Of a DNA stretch of 64,000 nt, positions 17,467 to 25,624 are shown piece after piece; the first letter of the stretch is position 1, and each line of letters opens with the position of its first letter. The DNA lies in contig JAFXQB010000020.1 of assembly GCA_017527435.1 (NCBI GenBank), positions 1 through 64,000 on the forward strand. The letters run 5' to 3'. Both the position numbers and the translations under genes were made by a program. The notes under the pieces are model-generated. The model did not search any database. It worked only from the letters and a program-made list of their open reading frames with translations, and had not been told where the DNA came from. The DNA comes from Salinivirgaceae bacterium. GTDB taxonomy: Bacteria > Bacteroidota > Bacteroidia > Bacteroidales > SZUA-534.

Positions 17467-18174
17467 ATGTTCAGTCTCAATTACAAAGTAACCGTTTCGA
17501 TGTGTGATGCCGACGGACGTTTAAAACTGTTCTCGGCCTTGCAGATGATGCAGGACTGCTCGGAACTTTGGAAGACGTCGGAGCCCGAATACGACCGTTT
17601 TTTTACCGAAAATGGAATGGCACAGTTGTTGGCGTCGCGTCAGGTTGAAGTGGTGCGCGTGCCGCAATACAAAGAGAATCTGACAGTTACAACTTCGGTT
17701 TTCGATGTGAGCCCGATGTTCGGTTTCCGCAATACTTTTATCTATGATGCTGAAGGTCAGCCGTGTTACAAGAGTTGGAGTATGGGCGCGTTTGTAAAAC
17801 TCGATTCGGGCAAACTCAACAAAATCAGCGACGAACTTGTGGCCAATTTCCACTGCGAGCCCAAACTCGATATGGACTATCGCGACCGCCGCATTGTCTT
17901 GCCAAAGATAAATGCCGAATATTCAACGCTTTACAAAGTCGTCAAAAACGATATCGACTATAATCGGCATATGAACAACGCCAATTATGTCAGGTTGGCG
18001 CTCGAACTTTTGCCCGACGGATTTGAGCCACGCAATATGCGTGTTGAGTTCAAAAAGCCCGCAAAACTCGCCGATGAACTGATTTTGGATGTTTTTAACG
18101 CCGATGATGCTATATTTGTGGTTGAACGTTTGGGCGACCAAGTGAGCACGATTATTGAATTTATGAAAGGGTAG
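17467..18174 (+). CDS. Acyl-ACP thioesterase family protein
   Basis: 235 residues forming two hot-dog domains: residues about 1-125 (SLNYKVTVSMCDADGRLKLFSALQMM) and 150-235 (YSTLYKVVKNDIDYNRHMNNANYVRLAL). The second holds the NxHMNNxxY segment typical of FatA-like bacterial acyl-ACP thioesterases. It hydrolyses acyl-ACP to free fatty acid. It lies between aroA and aroC, and the reason for a lipid enzyme inside an aromatic cluster is not apparent. Co-transcription is possible but not shown, because repeat-containing gaps flank it. Confidence 0.88.
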   Translation: MFSLNYKVTVSMCDADGRLKLFSALQMMQDCSELWKTSEPEYDRFFTENGMAQLLASRQVEVVRVPQYKENLTVTTSVFDVSPMFGFRNTFIYDAEGQPCYKSWSMGAFVKLDSGKLNKISDELVANFHCEPKLDMDYRDRRIVLPKINAEYSTLYKVVKNDIDYNRHMNNANYVRLALELLPDGFEPRNMRVEFKKPAKLADELILDVFNADDAIFVVERLGDQVSTIIEFMKG

Positions 18175-18268
18175 GGCGCGATTAATCACGTCAGATAATT
18201 AACAATGAATAATTAACAATGAAAGGTAAAAGAAGATGAGAAGGTTTAGTTATCTAAACAGCAAGACG

Positions 18269-18315
18269 CTCAACCTTCTCAACAGCAATGCGCTCAACCT
18301 TCTAAACCTTTAAAA
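18269..18315 (+). repeat. CTCAACCTTCTCAACAG element before aroC
   Basis: A repeat related to the elements in front of aroB: CTCAACCTTCTCAACAGCA followed by a short GC palindrome-like core and CTAAACC. It ends 10 bp before the aroC ATG. Whether it is a shared leader element or a dispersed repeat cannot be decided by eye. Confidence 0.6.
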
Positions 18316-18324
18316 CACAATATT

Positions 18325-19293
18325 ATGAATACGTTTGGAACAATCTTCAGAGTTAGCATATTTGGCGAGTCGCACGGCGCGCAAGTTGGCGTTGTGATTG
18401 ACGGCTGCCCCGCAGGTATCGCGCTGACCGACAGCGATTTCACTGCCGACCTGCAACGGCGCAAGAGTGGCGGAAAAGGCACCACCACACGCATTGAGGC
18501 CGATGAGCCTGAAATTGTTTCGGGCGTTTTCGACGGCCACACCACGGGCACGCCAATAACCATTCTGTTCAAAAATTCGAACACCCATTCGTCTGACTAC
18601 GCGAACATTGTGGCGCAGCCGCGTCCTGGCCACGCCGATTTTACAGGAAAATGTAAATATCAGGGTTTCAACGATTACCGCGGCGGCGGACATTTTTCGG
18701 CGCGCAACACGGTGGGCATTGTGGCCGCAGGCGTTGTGGCCAAAAAGGTGCTCAACGGTGTCAGCATTCGCTCAACGCTTGTCGAAGTTGGCGGTCAAGC
18801 CGATATTGAAGCCACAGTGGCCAAGGCTATGGCGCAGAACGATTCGGTTGGCGGCATTGTCGATTGTCGCGTGACGGGGCTTCCCGTCGGGTGGGGCGAG
18901 CCGTTCTGGGATTCGGTCGAGTCGCTAATCAGCCACGCGGTGTTTGCCATTCCTGCCGTCAAGGGCATTGAGTTCGGCAGCGGATTCGCGGCAGCGCAAA
19001 TGTTTGGCTCACAGCATAATGACGCCATAATTGATGAGCGCGGAACCACAGCCACCAACAACGCAGGCGGCATAAACGGCGGAATCACCAACGGCAACGA
19101 ACTCTATTTCCGCCTTGCGGTGAAACCCACGGCAAGCATTGCCCGCGAGCAGCAGACCTACAATTTCGAGACTCACAAGGTTGAACCACTGATAGTTAAA
19201 GGCCGCCACGACGCTTGTATCGCCCTGCGCGTCCCGCCCATTGTCGAAGCAATGACGGCCATTGCACTGGCCGATTTGAAGTTGCGGATGTGA
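18325..19293 (+). CDS. aroC: Chorismate synthase
   Basis: 322 residues, shorter than the usual 350-390 but with the conserved blocks: GESHGAQVGVVIDGCPAG, RRKSGGKGTTTRIE, RPGHADFTGKCKY (usually RPGHAD), RGGGHFSARNTVG, and a late NNAGGINGGITNG. It is FMN-dependent and makes chorismate from EPSP. The C-terminus ends soon after the last conserved segment (RHDACIALRVPPIVEAM), so the shortness is distributed rather than a truncation. It is the last shikimate gene of the cluster, with only 29 bp to the NYN protein gene. Confidence 0.95.
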   Translation: MNTFGTIFRVSIFGESHGAQVGVVIDGCPAGIALTDSDFTADLQRRKSGGKGTTTRIEADEPEIVSGVFDGHTTGTPITILFKNSNTHSSDYANIVAQPRPGHADFTGKCKYQGFNDYRGGGHFSARNTVGIVAAGVVAKKVLNGVSIRSTLVEVGGQADIEATVAKAMAQNDSVGGIVDCRVTGLPVGWGEPFWDSVESLISHAVFAIPAVKGIEFGSGFAAAQMFGSQHNDAIIDERGTTATNNAGGINGGITNGNELYFRLAVKPTASIAREQQTYNFETHKVEPLIVKGRHDACIALRVPPIVEAMTAIALADLKLRM

Positions 19294-19322
19294 TAGAAAA
19301 TCAAACGGTTAAAAAGTTGAAT

Positions 19323-20381
19323 ATGGCCAAAAAGAACGAACCGAAATCTGACATCAAATTCTCGTCAATGGCAGTGCTTATCGATGGCGAAAATGTTGAT
19401 AAACAGAAAATTGAACCGATTCTTGCCAAAATCAGCCAATTCGGAACCATAACCACCAAACGCGTGTACGGCGACTGGTCGCAGGAAAAACTGAAACTCT
19501 GGAACGACACGGTTTCGGTTTGCGCCTTACGCACAATGCACCACTTTGTCCACAGCAAGCAGAAGAACACAACCGACATTGCAATGGTGATTGACGCCAT
19601 GGACCTGCTTCATACGGGCCTTTACGATGCTTTTGTGATTGTTTCGAGCGATGGCGATTTCAGCAATCTGGCCGTCAGAATCCGCAACGAAGGCAAGTTC
19701 GTAATCGGCGTTGGGCAACGCAAAACCAACTATAACTTCATCACAATCTGCGACATATTCATCAATCAAGATAAACTTTCGACTTTGTCGTGCAGCGTCA
19801 ACATTGATAAGATGAAGAACACGATGAACGTGCTGAACTCGAAAATCGCCGAGAAAAACACCGCTCTGCAGGAACAGCGCAAAAAAATGACCGAAAAGAA
19901 CAAGGCTTTCGCCGAACTGAAGAAGGAACTTTCGGACGTGAAAAAGGAACTGCGCACTATGACCAACAGCAAGACCAAACTCGAAAAACAGTTTGATAAA
20001 CTGCAGAAAAGCAACGCCACGCTCAAAAAGAAGGTCGAAGCGTCGAAGTCGCGGTTGAGAAGCAAGGCGGCTAAAAAGTTCACCGACATGCTTCAGAAAG
20101 CCATTGACGGTGAAGAAATTGCGCCTAACAAATATCCGCTTGACGTTATCGGCAAGAAAATCAGGATTGAAAACCCCGAATTCCGCCCTTACGACTATGG
20201 TTTCCCAACATTGTCGAAACTGATAGGTTCAGTGCCTGGCGTTGAAATACTGACCGAACAAAACCGTCTTGTTTTCTCTTTTGTTGATGAGAAGATTGAT
20301 GAAACGGCATCAGTTTCAGTTGATTGCGCGGGTACGGAATCTGATTCTCACTTGTCACCATTGCTGTCAGAGAAATCCTGA
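19323..20381 (+). CDS. NYN-domain putative ribonuclease with coiled coil and LOTUS (OST-HTH) domain
   Basis: 352 residues from ATG 19323; an earlier in-frame start at 19215 would lie inside aroC and is not used. Residues about 14-160 form a NYN (LabA/DUF88) PIN-like nuclease domain with acidic residues Asp21 (VLIDGEN), Asp85/Asp91 (TDIAMVIDAMD) and Asp110/Asp112 (VSSDGDF). A Lys/Glu-rich coiled coil spans about 165-275. The last 70 residues (DMLQKAIDGEE, KYPLDVIGKKIR, GFPTLSKLIGSVPGVE) resemble the OST-HTH/LOTUS RNA-binding domain. The NYN plus LOTUS pairing suggests RNA cleavage or binding; the target is unknown. Its 3' end overlaps the convergent CAP lipoprotein gene by 34 bp. Confidence 0.88.
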   Translation: MAKKNEPKSDIKFSSMAVLIDGENVDKQKIEPILAKISQFGTITTKRVYGDWSQEKLKLWNDTVSVCALRTMHHFVHSKQKNTTDIAMVIDAMDLLHTGLYDAFVIVSSDGDFSNLAVRIRNEGKFVIGVGQRKTNYNFITICDIFINQDKLSTLSCSVNIDKMKNTMNVLNSKIAEKNTALQEQRKKMTEKNKAFAELKKELSDVKKELRTMTNSKTKLEKQFDKLQKSNATLKKKVEASKSRLRSKAAKKFTDMLQKAIDGEEIAPNKYPLDVIGKKIRIENPEFRPYDYGFPTLSKLIGSVPGVEILTEQNRLVFSFVDEKIDETASVSVDCAGTESDSHLSPLLSEKS

Positions 20382-21055
20382 ACGCAGCAATTGTTGTATT
20401 CTTTGTGGTAACGGATGGCGACGCCAATTCGACAGTATTTATCGCACAAAATGTTTTTGCGGTGTCCTAGCGATTCAACGCCTTTATCTATAAGCAGTTG
20501 ACGCACAATTTTTAGAGCGTCATTATATCCGTATGAAATGTTTTCGGCAATAGCGTTGCCCGAATAAAAACTGCGCACACGGTCGGCAAACGAAGTGCCG
20601 TCGGTTGAGTTGTGGCCGCGCTCGCCTTTTGGGCCAATGTCGTTGGCGTGCGACTCGGCAGCCTTGCAAAGTTGCTCGTTAGGCATCAGCAAAGGCAGGT
20701 TTTTAATGCTTAAAAGCGTATCAATCAGCGATTTCTCGTAATTGTTGTCCGACGTTTTCAAGTCGGCAAGAAAGGCATCGGCAAATGCCTTTCCATCGAT
20801 TCGGGCTAAATTGCAGTACTGAATCACAAGTTTTTCTTCGTCAGTCAGATACGATGCATTTTTTGCGGTGTTTGCCATATCGATTTGTTCCTGGCTGAAT
20901 GTTTTTGCAGCATCGGCAATGCTTACTTCGGTGTTCGCTGTCGAGTTGTTGTTGGATGGCAATATATTGTTGTCTAAATCATCTTTTACATCGCAACTTA
21001 TTGTTGTTGTGCTGATTAGCGCCATTGCTAATAGCGTGATAAAACGCTTTTTCAT
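20348..21055 (-). CDS. CAP-domain (SCP/PR-1-like) lipoprotein
   Basis: 235 residues. It has a lipoprotein signal peptide with a lipobox ending at Cys21 (STTTISC). Residues about 75-225 form a CAP domain: YCNLARIDGKAFADAF, AAESHANDIGPKGERGHN, GNAIAENISYG, and a late SLGHRKNIL. The His and Glu positions of the CAP cavity are present. Bacterial CAP lipoproteins are extracytoplasmic and of unknown activity. It is the last gene of the leftward group starting near 25473, but a 40-bp gap separates it from the amidohydrolase. The C-terminal codons overlap the convergent NYN gene. Confidence 0.88.
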   Translation of the reverse strand: MKKRFITLLAMALISTTTISCDVKDDLDNNILPSNNNSTANTEVSIADAAKTFSQEQIDMANTAKNASYLTDEEKLVIQYCNLARIDGKAFADAFLADLKTSDNNYEKSLIDTLLSIKNLPLLMPNEQLCKAAESHANDIGPKGERGHNSTDGTSFADRVRSFYSGNAIAENISYGYNDALKIVRQLLIDKGVESLGHRKNILCDKYCRIGVAIRYHKEYNNCCVQDFSDSNGDK

Positions 21056-21094
21056 ATTCTGGTGTTTTAAAGTTTTGCCAATATCGGTATTTTT

Positions 21095-21892
21095 TTAATT
21101 GATTTTCAAAAGTTTTGCGGCATTGTCAAAGAGAATCAGCCTTTCTTCTTCGGTGGTGAGTCCGATTCGGTGGAACAGTTCAAGTTCAGAGCCGCATTCC
21201 CACATAGGGTAGTCGGTGCCCCACAGCACGCGGTCGGCGCCGTATGTGCGGATAATCTGCGCGGCTTCGTCGGGTGCAAGCCACGACAGGCTCGACGAGC
21301 AATCGACATAAAGATTGGGCGTTCCTGCAAGCGTTTCGGCGGCTTCTTTCCAAACCGACCAACCGCCAAAGTGCGCCCCAATCACCGTCAGGTCGGGGAA
21401 GGCTTCAAGGAATTTTTTTGTTTGCGCCGGATTTGAGTAGTTGTAGCGATGGTCGCCGCAATGGATGAGCACCGGCACACCGCCACCACTGATTACCCGT
21501 CCGAGTTCAAATGCACGTTCGCCGTCGAGCGGAAAACGTTGAAAATCAGGGTGTAGCTTGACACCTTTCAGACCGAGTTCGAGCAGATGGTTGAAATCGC
21601 CTTCTATGTCGGTGCTTTCGGGGTGCAGAGTGCCAAAACCGGTGAACAAGCCCGGGTGCGCATTGACTTCTTTGCTTATAAATTCGTTTATTGAGCGTAC
21701 CTGCTTGGGCGTAGTTGCCACAGAATGAACCAAATAATGAACCACACCGTTCTTTTCGCCGTCGCGAATCAGCCCTTCGGTTGTTCCGTCGAGCGACATG
21801 CGCAGGCTGTAGAAATCCTTTATCCCGTCAACGGCGCGGGCGGCAATGTTTGCCGGATAAATATGGCAATGTGCGTTTATTGCTTTTTGCAT
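21095..21892 (-). CDS. Amidohydrolase family (TIM-barrel) metal-dependent hydrolase
   Basis: 265 residues from ATG 21892, chosen because the conserved metal motif follows at once (NAHCHIYP). Further motifs are KLHPDFQRFPLDG, LIHCGDHRY, GAHFGGWSVWKEA and LWGTDYPMWE, the metal-ligand and catalytic Asp signature of the amidohydrolase-2 family (decarboxylase or hydrolase types). The substrate is unknown. It lies downstream of a glycosyltransferase, but this does not prove a role in polysaccharide synthesis. No signal peptide; cytoplasmic. Confidence 0.87.
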   Translation of the reverse strand: MQKAINAHCHIYPANIAARAVDGIKDFYSLRMSLDGTTEGLIRDGEKNGVVHYLVHSVATTPKQVRSINEFISKEVNAHPGLFTGFGTLHPESTDIEGDFNHLLELGLKGVKLHPDFQRFPLDGERAFELGRVISGGGVPVLIHCGDHRYNYSNPAQTKKFLEAFPDLTVIGAHFGGWSVWKEAAETLAGTPNLYVDCSSSLSWLAPDEAAQIIRTYGADRVLWGTDYPMWECGSELELFHRIGLTTEEERLILFDNAAKLLKIN

Positions 21893-21917
21893 TTTGTTGA
21901 TTATCAGTTGTATTATT

Positions 21918-23120
21918 TTAATCGTCAGTAATCGTTTCTTCGAATATTTCAGCAAATTCTTTCGCTTGTGTCTGCCGTGTGAATTTTTCTTTCAGTCGGA
22001 CATTCTGATGTGTGAATCCATTTTGCTGCCATTCGTTGAATTTGTTCATAATGAACTCTTTAACTTCTTCGACGTTGCGGCCTGCAAGTCCTGCGTTGGT
22101 CTCGGCAATGGCGGCGGCAAGGCAACTCTCGTCGCTGCGGACGCACAGAATCGGGCGCTCGCACCCTAGTGCTTCAAAGAATTTTGTGGTCATGATTCCG
22201 TGCGGGCCTTTCGGTGTCGACAGATTGGTCAGAACAAGTGCTATCGAACTGTTGTTCAGCACTTCTGGCATTTGCTTGGCTGATATTGTCGGGTGCACTT
22301 CGGTCACTTCGGTCAAGCCGTATTTTTCAGTCAAATCGCCAATCTGGCTCATGCTCGCATTATCGACAAACCATTTGATTTTTAGCGATTTGGCAAAGTC
22401 GCCGTTTTTGCACAAACCGCTTACCGCTTCAAATAGCAGTATCGGGTTCCGCAAACTCAAATCGAGAATGCGACCTGTGTAAGTGATTGTAAAATAGTCG
22501 GTTTTTGTCTCTTTGTAACGAAATTCTTCAGCGTCGTAGCCATTGTAAATCAATTTCACATTGCCATTGACTTTCGACAGAGTTTCAACGTGCCACGGCG
22601 AAATGGTTGTCACGCAGTTGGCCGATTTCAGTATGCGGTTTCGGCGCCAAATATTGAGCCATTGCAAGCGAAAAAAATGTCTAATTCGTTGTAATCCAAT
22701 AGGTTTTGCTTCCTGTTCTTTAATGTCGCGCAAATCGATGCAGAGCGGAATATTGAAGTGTTGGGCAAGTTTTTTGCCGCACAAGAGCGGAAAAATGTAG
22801 TAACTTGTGCATAGCACCATATCGAATTTGCTGTCTTTCAGAGCATTAACCGCTTGCTTGTATAGTTTTCGGTCACGGCGCATAAACAGATAGTCGCCTA
22901 TGGCTTGAAGATTGCAAATCAGTGGGTTAGCGGAAGTCAGCGCAAAACGGTGCAGAGTAAAATTGTGCCGCTCAATGCTGACTGGCCACGAGTTTCGGCT
23001 GGTATTTTCTGTAACAACCGTCACAGCATAGTCGGCGTTCAGGAATTTGCACAGATAGCCAATCCGCGGGGCAAAATCGGGCGGAAACGCGTCGCACACT
23101 ATCAATAGTTTCCGTTGCAT
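21918..23120 (-). CDS. Glycosyltransferase, GT-B fold (GT4-like)
   Basis: 400 residues. The N-terminus has the donor-independent Rossmann half (KLLIVCDAFPPDFAPRIGYLCKFL) and the C-terminal half has the nucleotide-sugar region (FTITYTGRILD, HGIMTTKFFEALGCERPILCV), with the Glu in the FFEALGC segment. It transfers a sugar from a nucleotide donor to a lipid-linked or polysaccharide acceptor; donor unknown. It overlaps the upstream epimerase gene by 19 bp, suggesting the two act together. Confidence 0.88.
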   Translation of the reverse strand: MQRKLLIVCDAFPPDFAPRIGYLCKFLNADYAVTVVTENTSRNSWPVSIERHNFTLHRFALTSANPLICNLQAIGDYLFMRRDRKLYKQAVNALKDSKFDMVLCTSYYIFPLLCGKKLAQHFNIPLCIDLRDIKEQEAKPIGLQRIRHFFRLQWLNIWRRNRILKSANCVTTISPWHVETLSKVNGNVKLIYNGYDAEEFRYKETKTDYFTITYTGRILDLSLRNPILLFEAVSGLCKNGDFAKSLKIKWFVDNASMSQIGDLTEKYGLTEVTEVHPTISAKQMPEVLNNSSIALVLTNLSTPKGPHGIMTTKFFEALGCERPILCVRSDESCLAAAIAETNAGLAGRNVEEVKEFIMNKFNEWQQNGFTHQNVRLKEKFTRQTQAKEFAEIFEETITDD

Positions 23121-24190
23121 AGAATTTCGATGATTTTTTGTGCGCTATCGCCTGTGCCATAATCAGTTATAGGCTGTTTGGCAAAAGGTGTGTTTATCGC
23201 CGATTTGATTTTTTCAGCGTCGGTTCCCACAATTTTGTTCCAACCTGCGCTCACGGTTTCAACCCATTCGGTCTCTTCGCGAAGCGTGATGCATGGCGTT
23301 TGGTGGAAATAGGCTTCCTTCTGAATACCGCCCGAGTCGGTCAGAATCAGACTGGCGCTTTTTTCCAACATAATCATGTCAAGGTAATTGGCTGGTTCTG
23401 TGATTTTTATGGCGCTGTTGCCGAATACTTTCGCTTTTAGGCTGTTGTCGCTTTCAATCACATTCCGTGTTCGCGGATGCAGTGGCAGAACAATTGGCGT
23501 TTCGGCAGTGGCAATGTCGGAAAGTGCTGAAAATATTTTGGTTAGGTTTTCAACGTTGGTGTTTTCTGCACGATGAATTGTGGCCAAATAAAAACTTTTG
23601 TGCCGAAGACTGAACCGCCCGAGAATGTCAGATTTTTGAGTGGCAATGCCTGCGAACATGAGCGCAGCGTCGTACATTACGTCGCCAACCTGGTGCACAT
23701 TGCGTGTTCGGCCTTCGCTTGCAAGGTTTCTGACGGCAGTTGCGGTGGGGCAGAACAGCCATTCGGCGCGTCGGTCGGTTTCAATGCGGTTGTGCTCTTC
23801 GGGCATGGCGTTGTTGAAACTGCGCAGTCCCGCTTCGATGTGTGCAATTGGAATTTGCAGATTTTCAGCGGCTAATGCGCCTGCAAGTGTTGAATAAGTG
23901 TCGCCGTAAAGTAGCACGCAGTCAAACTTCTCGTTTCTCACCGTAGCGATTATCTCTTTCGACATTGGCTCGGGCAGCATGGCGCTGCAATTGAGCAGCC
24001 ATGCGGGTTTCGGAATCTCAAGGTCGTCAAAGAAAATCTGGCTCATATTGTGGTCGTAGTGCTGGCCTGTGTGCAAAATCAGTTCGTCGATGCGGCTGTC
24101 GCCCCGTTTGTTGTGTAGGCCAATGGCATGGCTGACGGCTGCGGCTTTGATGAATTGCGGCCTTGCCCCGATTATGGTGAGAATTTTCAT
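23102..24190 (-). CDS. wecB: UDP-N-acetylglucosamine 2-epimerase (non-hydrolysing)
   Basis: 362 residues with the expected blocks: TIIGARPQFIKAA, HTGQHYDHNMS, GDTYSTLAGALAA, HIEAGLRSFNN, PEEHNRIETDRRAEWLFCPT and LTDSGGIQKEA. It interconverts UDP-GlcNAc and UDP-ManNAc, giving ManNAc-type sugars for surface glycans. It overlaps the preceding deacetylase-like gene by 4 bp and the following glycosyltransferase by 19 bp. The usual partner, a UDP-ManNAc dehydrogenase, is not in the window. Confidence 0.95.
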   Translation of the reverse strand: MKILTIIGARPQFIKAAAVSHAIGLHNKRGDSRIDELILHTGQHYDHNMSQIFFDDLEIPKPAWLLNCSAMLPEPMSKEIIATVRNEKFDCVLLYGDTYSTLAGALAAENLQIPIAHIEAGLRSFNNAMPEEHNRIETDRRAEWLFCPTATAVRNLASEGRTRNVHQVGDVMYDAALMFAGIATQKSDILGRFSLRHKSFYLATIHRAENTNVENLTKIFSALSDIATAETPIVLPLHPRTRNVIESDNSLKAKVFGNSAIKITEPANYLDMIMLEKSASLILTDSGGIQKEAYFHQTPCITLREETEWVETVSAGWNKIVGTDAEKIKSAINTPFAKQPITDYGTGDSAQKIIEILCNGNY

Positions 24191-25473
24191 TTGGCAAGTT
24201 CTTTTATAATGTTGGTATATAATGATTTATGATAACCGCCGTCTATTTCTGAAAAAACTGTGTTGTGCCACAAAAGTACCACTTCGCCGTTATGTTTTTT
24301 AACTTGATTCAGCAGTCCGATAATTTTTTCAAAGGCTTCATTTTCAGTCAGATTCATGTATTCCTGATTGCTGAAAGTGCAGTCCATTGCTGTTAGCGGA
24401 TGCAGAGTTATATCCGTAACTTCAAGATTCTCTGGGTTTATCCAACGCACAGCACGCGAAGTCCCCAATCTGAATCCTGCAACGTCAGCGTAGCCCAACG
24501 TGAAATCGTCGGTTATTCCTGCCGACAGAAGTTCTTTATAGTCAGATGGTTGCAGTGTTCGAAGGAAATGCCACCTGTTGGCAGTTATGGTCATTCCCAA
24601 ACACTGCTCTAATTTTTGCTTTTCTAACTCGATGTATTCCAAATGGTTAGCCGAATAATAACTGCTATGCAATCCGAATTGGCATTTATTGTCCTTCAGC
24701 AATTGAACAAGATTTTTGAAATCTTTTCCGTTCAAATTGTAGTTCGGATAATCGCTGGAAGCCTGAGCCACAGCCGATTTCAGGAAGAAAACCGATTGTG
24801 CGCCAATCACTTTGCGGTCTTGTTCCAAAATCCAAGGGAAAGTGAATGCAGGGTCGTTTTCTAAACAGAAAATCGATTTTATGACTCTGCGCAAGCCGCT
24901 AATCGACAATATGTTACGTTTGATGCCACCCAAAAATCCGCGCAAATGACGATAGTTGGTCAGAAAATCAACGTCGTGTGTGAGATAGATGTTTTTGTAG
25001 GCGGCAGGCGGAAACGAAACCGCGCAGCCCGCGTCCGACAGGCATTTCAGCAGCAGGTTGCTATATTCGTCAACAATAGGGCGCTCAATGAAATTGCCGC
25101 GGCAGGGCAGCGAATTTTTCCCCACATAGCGGCCGTGAGCGTCGCGGTTGTCGGCAGGATGGATGAATTCTTCGTATCGCGCAAGCAGAAAGAATGCGCT
25201 CGCAACAATGTCGGCCTGAATGACGATTGTGTCGCCCTTCCGCGTGATTTCGGGCGTGCCGAATAGGATAGGGGTGCCGTCCAATTCTTTGAGCGGCAGT
25301 TGCGGCTCTGTCACCGCCGTGCCATAGGTCCCGCTATCGAAAAATCCCGAAGGCGCGATGACAACGCTGTAGGTCGCAAACTCGGCGGCATTGGCCGTAT
25401 AGCCGACATGTGAAGACAGTTGCGTATTGCCGTTCAGCAGAAAATCAATGATATAATCTACCGCATTGTTCAT
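24187..25473 (-). CDS. Polysaccharide deacetylase-like (NodB-type) protein
   Basis: 428 residues from ATG 25473. A longer start at 25590 is rejected because the added sequence contains a terminator hairpin belonging to the neighbouring gene. The N-terminal half is a large family-specific region (YIIDFLLNGN, LPCRGNFIERPIVDEYS). The C-terminal half has the NodB-like IYLTHDVDFL (metal Asp), FGLHSSYYSA (His) and VLLWHNTVFSE. Such proteins occur in polysaccharide loci of Bacteroidota. Actual deacetylation is plausible but unproved. It is the first gene of the wecB group. Confidence 0.85.
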   Translation of the reverse strand: MNNAVDYIIDFLLNGNTQLSSHVGYTANAAEFATYSVVIAPSGFFDSGTYGTAVTEPQLPLKELDGTPILFGTPEITRKGDTIVIQADIVASAFFLLARYEEFIHPADNRDAHGRYVGKNSLPCRGNFIERPIVDEYSNLLLKCLSDAGCAVSFPPAAYKNIYLTHDVDFLTNYRHLRGFLGGIKRNILSISGLRRVIKSIFCLENDPAFTFPWILEQDRKVIGAQSVFFLKSAVAQASSDYPNYNLNGKDFKNLVQLLKDNKCQFGLHSSYYSANHLEYIELEKQKLEQCLGMTITANRWHFLRTLQPSDYKELLSAGITDDFTLGYADVAGFRLGTSRAVRWINPENLEVTDITLHPLTAMDCTFSNQEYMNLTENEAFEKIIGLLNQVKKHNGEVVLLWHNTVFSEIDGGYHKSLYTNIIKELAK

Positions 25474-25574
25474 TAGTGCAAAAATAGGTGTTGCTGACGA
25501 ATTTGAATTGTTGCTGTAGGCTTTTTTTGTCTTTTCCTGAAAGTTGCAGCCAATCAATGACTTAACAATATGAA

Positions 25575-25605
25575 AACGGCCGACAATCAAGTGCCGGCCG
25601 TTTTT
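25575..25605 (-). terminator. Terminator of the giant GLUG/MBG protein gene
   Basis: Stem AACGGCCG (25575-25582) with CGGCCGTT (25595-25602) around a 12-base loop, T-flanked on both strands. It lies 20 bp after the stop of the leftward gene ending at 25625, and before the start of the deacetylase-like gene. Confidence 0.85.
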
Positions 25606-25624
25606 ATATCAGGTTATGTTTCTA

